A stretch of DNA of 6,263 bases from Actinomycetes bacterium. Lineage in GTDB: Bacteria > Actinomycetota > Actinomycetes > Prado026. Of the stretch, positions 5,155 through 6,263 are shown piece after piece (the first letter of the stretch is position 1; each line of letters opens with the position of its first letter). Both the position numbers and the translations under genes were made by a program. Location: NCBI GenBank assembly GCA_025455945.1, contig JALOLN010000120.1, forward strand, positions 1 to 6,263. Reading direction: 5' to 3'. The notes below the pieces were generated by a model. That model was not told the origin of the DNA. It was given only the letters and a program-made list of their open reading frames with translations, and did not search any database.

Positions 5155-5634
5155 CGCGACGGCGCGGCCGCGGTGCACGCCGAAGATCAGGCTGGTCTGG
5201 GTGTGCCCCACCGCGGGGTGGCTGGTGAGGTGGTCGACCACGAAGTCCCGGAGGTCCTCGGCGCTGGCGACGGCGACGTGCAGCAGGTAGTCGTCGGCGC
5301 CCGCCACGTGGAAGACCGAGACCACCCCCGGCAGGCCGGGGGCGTGCTGCAGGAACGAGCGGATCTGCTCGCGGGTGTGCGCCCTGAGTCGCACGGCCAC
5401 CATGGCCTGCAGCGGTCGCCCCAGCGCGGCAGGGTCGACGTCGGCGTGGAACCCACGGATCACGCCGCGCTCCCGCAGCGACCGCACCCGGGCCAGCGTC
5501 GTCGAGGGCGCGACCCCGACGGCGGCGGCGAGGGCGTTGTTGGGCAGTCGGCCGTCCTGCGCCAAGACTCGGACGATCGCCCGGTCGACGGGGTCGAGCC
5601 GGACCACAGGACGCGGGCGAACCTCGTTCGGCAT
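5149..5634 (-). CDS. Lrp/AsnC-family transcriptional regulator
   Basis: This is a 161-residue protein, the usual family length. The N-terminal helix-turn-helix spans about 13-60: LDPVDRAIVRVLAQDGRLPN is the typical opening, and VAPSTTLARVRSLRERGVI (41-59) covers the recognition helix and the wing. The C-terminal RAM/effector-binding domain spans about 72-150, with VFHVAGADDYLLHVAV (107-122) as its signature turn. Such proteins form dimers to octamers or larger and respond to amino acids. It diverges from a Cys/Met-metabolism PLP enzyme, so control of that gene and of itself by a sulfur amino acid or related compound is a reasonable inference; Pseudomonas MdeR/MdeA is a known parallel. The ATG at 5634 is chosen over the frame's first codon at 5718 because the family begins there and a promoter lies between the two. 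Confidence 0.93.
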   Translation of the reverse strand: MPNEVRPRPVVRLDPVDRAIVRVLAQDGRLPNNALAAAVGVAPSTTLARVRSLRERGVIRGFHADVDPAALGRPLQAMVAVRLRAHTREQIRSFLQHAPGLPGVVSVFHVAGADDYLLHVAVASAEDLRDFVVDHLTSHPAVGHTQTSLIFGVHRGRAVAD

Positions 5635-5640
5635 CCCCCC

Positions 5641-5670
5641 AGACTGCCCCACCGGGCTCAGTCGGATCAA
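5641..5670 (-). promoter_or_regulatory. Candidate leaderless promoter of the Lrp-type gene
   Basis: On the minus strand TTGATC (5670-5665) and CAGTCT (5646-5641) are 18 nt apart and match -35 and -10 elements moderately. The -10 ends 6 nt before the ATG at 5634. The only bases between are six G residues, which lie too close to the start to be a normally placed ribosome binding site. Confidence 0.5.
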
Positions 5671-5688
5671 CGCTCGTCGCCAGCATGG

Positions 5689-5704
5689 CCGCAATGATCT
5701 GCGG
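5689..5704. promoter_or_regulatory. Candidate operator between the divergent Lrp-type and PLP-enzyme genes
   Basis: CCGCA and TGCGG form a 16-bp inverted repeat around a 6-bp, AT-richer centre (ATGATC). It lies 6 bp upstream of the candidate -35 of the PLP-enzyme gene and 18 bp upstream of that of the regulator gene. Lrp/AsnC proteins commonly bind imperfect palindromes of about 15 bp with AT-rich centres in such positions. A 5-bp arm can occur by chance in GC-rich DNA. Confidence 0.4.
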
Positions 5705-5710
5705 AACCTC

Positions 5711-5739
5711 TGGACCATAGCCGAAGGTCATTCCATCCT
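5711..5739 (+). promoter_or_regulatory. Candidate leaderless promoter of the PLP-enzyme gene
   Basis: TGGACC (5711-5716) and CATCCT (5734-5739) are 17 bp apart, the ideal spacing. The -10 ends 6 nt before the ATG at 5746, leaving no room for a ribosome binding site. Confidence 0.5.
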
Positions 5740-5745
5740 GGCGGC

Positions 5746-6263
5746 ATGAGCACGAACCTCGACACCCTCGCCGTGCACGCCGGGCGGGGAGACCTGGCCG
5801 GGCTGGGGGCCCATGTCCCGCCCATCGACCTCTCGACGACCAACCCGCTGCCGGACGTCGACGCCGGGCGGACCTCCTACGAGGTGCTCGCCGCCGGCGG
5901 CCTGCTGCCCGAGGGCGGCTCGGCCGTGTACGCCCGGCTGTGGAACCCGACCGTGGCGCGGTTCGAGCGGGCGCTCGCGGCGCTGGAGGGCATGCCGCAG
6001 GCGGTGGCGTTCGGCTCGGGCATGGCGGCCATCTCTGCCTGCCTGCTGGCCGCCGCCCACGACGGTCGGCCGCACGTGGTGGCGGTGCGCCCGGTCTACG
6101 GCGGCACCGACCACCTCCTCAACACCGGCCTGCTCGGGACGGAGGTCACCTGGGCCGCCCCCGACGGGATCGCGGCGGCGCTGAGGCCGGACACCGGCCT
6201 GGTGCTCGTCGAGACGCCGGGCAACCCGACGCTGCAGCTGCTCGACCTGGTGGACGTCGTGGC
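5746..6263 (+). CDS. Cys/Met-metabolism PLP-dependent enzyme (trans-sulfuration family), 3' end cut by window edge
   Basis: 172 residues are visible of a family usually near 380-430. YARLWNPT at 62-69 holds the Tyr and Arg that contact the PLP phosphate from the partner subunit, AFGSGMAAIS (88-97) is the phosphate-binding loop, VYGGTDHLL (117-125) holds the Tyr that stacks on the PLP ring, and VETPGNPT (155-162) is the conserved Glu/Pro/Asn motif. The Schiff-base lysine lies beyond the edge. Members include cystathionine gamma-synthase, the beta- and gamma-lyases, methionine gamma-lyase and O-acetylhomoserine sulfhydrylase; this portion does not separate them. Divergence from an Lrp-type regulator favours a catabolic lyase such as methionine gamma-lyase, but this is inference from context. 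The first ATG after an in-frame stop is at 5746, and a promoter with ideal spacing ends just before it. Confidence 0.92.
   Translation, partial: MSTNLDTLAVHAGRGDLAGLGAHVPPIDLSTTNPLPDVDAGRTSYEVLAAGGLLPEGGSAVYARLWNPTVARFERALAALEGMPQAVAFGSGMAAISACLLAAAHDGRPHVVAVRPVYGGTDHLLNTGLLGTEVTWAAPDGIAAALRPDTGLVLVETPGNPTLQLLDLVDVV

Overview
The window is very GC-rich and nearly every third codon position is G or C. GTG starts, TANNNT-type -10 boxes placed 6-7 nt before ATG codons, and the gene families present all point to a high-GC actinobacterium. Geodermatophilaceae or a close relative is my guess from feel, not a test. It reads as an ordinary chromosomal region. I see no insertion sequence, phage gene, tRNA, rRNA or CRISPR array.

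Left block (1-3326, all minus strand, read right to left): a 52-residue zinc-ribbon protein (DUF5679 type), two strong GC-rich hairpins, a ThiF/E1-like protein of the actinobacterial 'cyclodehydratase' type, a membrane-anchored NTF2/SnoaL-like protein, and an ABC1/AarF/UbiB-type atypical kinase that runs off the left edge. The last three are close enough to be one operon. The zinc-ribbon gene probably has its own promoter and is separated from them by the hairpins. The large plus-strand open frames across this block are shadows of these genes.

Middle block (3463-5138, plus strand): a crotonase-fold (enoyl-CoA hydratase/isomerase family) gene lacking both classical catalytic glutamates, then a 350-bp non-coding stretch, then a YgjP/DUF45-type zinc metallopeptidase with an intact HExxH. 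Both genes look leaderless. The non-coding stretch holds nested hairpins around an 11-bp inverted repeat, and a cluster of seven copies of CTG(G/T)GGAC with three spacings of 11-12 bp.

Right block (5139-6263): an Lrp/AsnC-family regulator (minus) diverges from a Cys/Met-metabolism PLP enzyme (plus, cut by the right edge). Both have candidate leaderless promoters, and an inverted repeat lies between the promoters. This suggests a local regulator controlling sulfur-amino-acid metabolism. The regulator and the metallopeptidase converge with stop codons 10 bp apart inside two interlocked, mutually exclusive hairpins.

I found no convincing new multi-gene system. The best second looks are the repeat array and structured element at 4267-4616, the interlocked terminator at 5123-5154, the glutamate-less crotonase, and the ThiF-like protein with its degenerate adenylation motif.
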